DNA of 64,000 nt from Pseudomonas poae (GTDB lineage Bacteria; Pseudomonadota; Gammaproteobacteria; Pseudomonadales; Pseudomonadaceae), in contig CP110972.1 of the NCBI GenBank assembly GCA_028869255.1, forward strand, positions 1,493,001 through 1,557,000. The letters are read 5' to 3'. Below, one piece after another: positions 63,888 through 64,000 of the stretch (within the stretch, counting starts at the first letter, position 1; the number at the start of each line of letters is the position of its first letter). The notes beneath the pieces are model-generated. The model saw only the letters and a program-made list of their open reading frames with translations, was not told the DNA's origin and did not search any database. The translations under genes and the position numbers were made by a program.

Positions 63888-64000
63888 ATGACACAGGCAA
63901 TTGCTTCGCCCGCGGTTCACGACCTGATCGGTATCGGTTTTGGCCCTTCGAACCTGGCGCTGGCCATCGCCCTGCAGGAGCGTGAAAAGGCCCAGGGCAA
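63888..64000 (+). CDS. pvdA: L-ornithine N5-monooxygenase PvdA, N-terminal part (runs off the window)
   Basis: The first 37 residues are visible and include the FAD-binding motif GIGFGPSNLALAIALQ of N-hydroxylating monooxygenases (PvdA/SidA/IucD family). PvdA makes N5-hydroxyornithine for pyoverdine. The PvdS box upstream and the neighbouring fpvI and pvdRT-opmQ genes support the name. Confidence 0.9.
   Translation, partial: MTQAIASPAVHDLIGIGFGPSNLALAIALQEREKAQG

Overview
The window is high-GC chromosomal DNA from a fluorescent pseudomonad, most likely of the Pseudomonas fluorescens group. Three things point there: pyoverdine genes at the right edge (PvdRT-OpmQ efflux genes, an FpvI-type sigma factor and the start of pvdA, with two PvdS-type promoters); a two-module lipopeptide synthetase of the ViscA/MassA type with its LuxR regulator and NodT outer-membrane protein; and many REP/REPIN repeats carrying the TGTGGGAGC core common in this group.

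Layout. 1-2 kb: end of an L-idonate/gluconate oxidation operon and a divergent LysR gene. 2-3 kb: a PNPOx-fold protein. 3.1-12.1 kb: the nodT-luxR pair and a divergent C-A-T-C-A-T synthetase without a thioesterase; it is interrupted by two single-base indels. 12.1-26.1 kb: a TonB receptor operon with three flavin-dependent (LLM) monooxygenases, opposite a P1-family peptidase, a TPR protein and a peptide-type ABC importer, apparently one scavenging system. 26.1-30.6 kb: an alpha/beta hydrolase, an orphan degenerate sugar-type ATPase, ArnT and an Ais-like phosphatase. 30.8-35.0 kb: an AttE/AttFG/AttH-like ABC cluster. 35.1-38.2 kb: an accessory islet with a putative membrane-active effector (broken in a T tract), a small membrane protein that may be its immunity partner, a run of palindromes including a LexA-like box, and a secreted PPC-like protein. 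38.2-39.6 kb: a beta-propeller protein and a truncated fatty-acid hydroxylase. 39.8-47.8 kb: an RbsABC-type importer with Zn dehydrogenase, FGGY kinase, SDR and LacI regulator, a polyol catabolic operon. 47.9-57.5 kb: an orphan LysR gene, a repeat-rich gap, then amidase, Zn hydrolase, a LivFGHM-type ABC importer with binding protein, and a GntR regulator. 57.6-64 kb: a hydrolase-like protein lacking its nucleophile and the pyoverdine genes.

Regulation visible in the sequence includes a perfect RsmA/E motif over the luxR ribosome-binding site, a LacI-type operator in front of the polyol operon, a dyad in front of the GntR gene, a Fur box before the sigma factor, and PvdS boxes (TAAAT-N16-CGT) before pvdRT-opmQ and pvdA.

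Sequence quality matters here. At least five single-base indels interrupt otherwise intact reading frames (about 8997, 10513, 35986, 54390 and 54895), four of them in or creating homopolymers. Uncorrected sequencing error must be excluded before any of these genes is called a pseudogene. All assignments come from reading the sequence and knowledge of the families; no database search was run.
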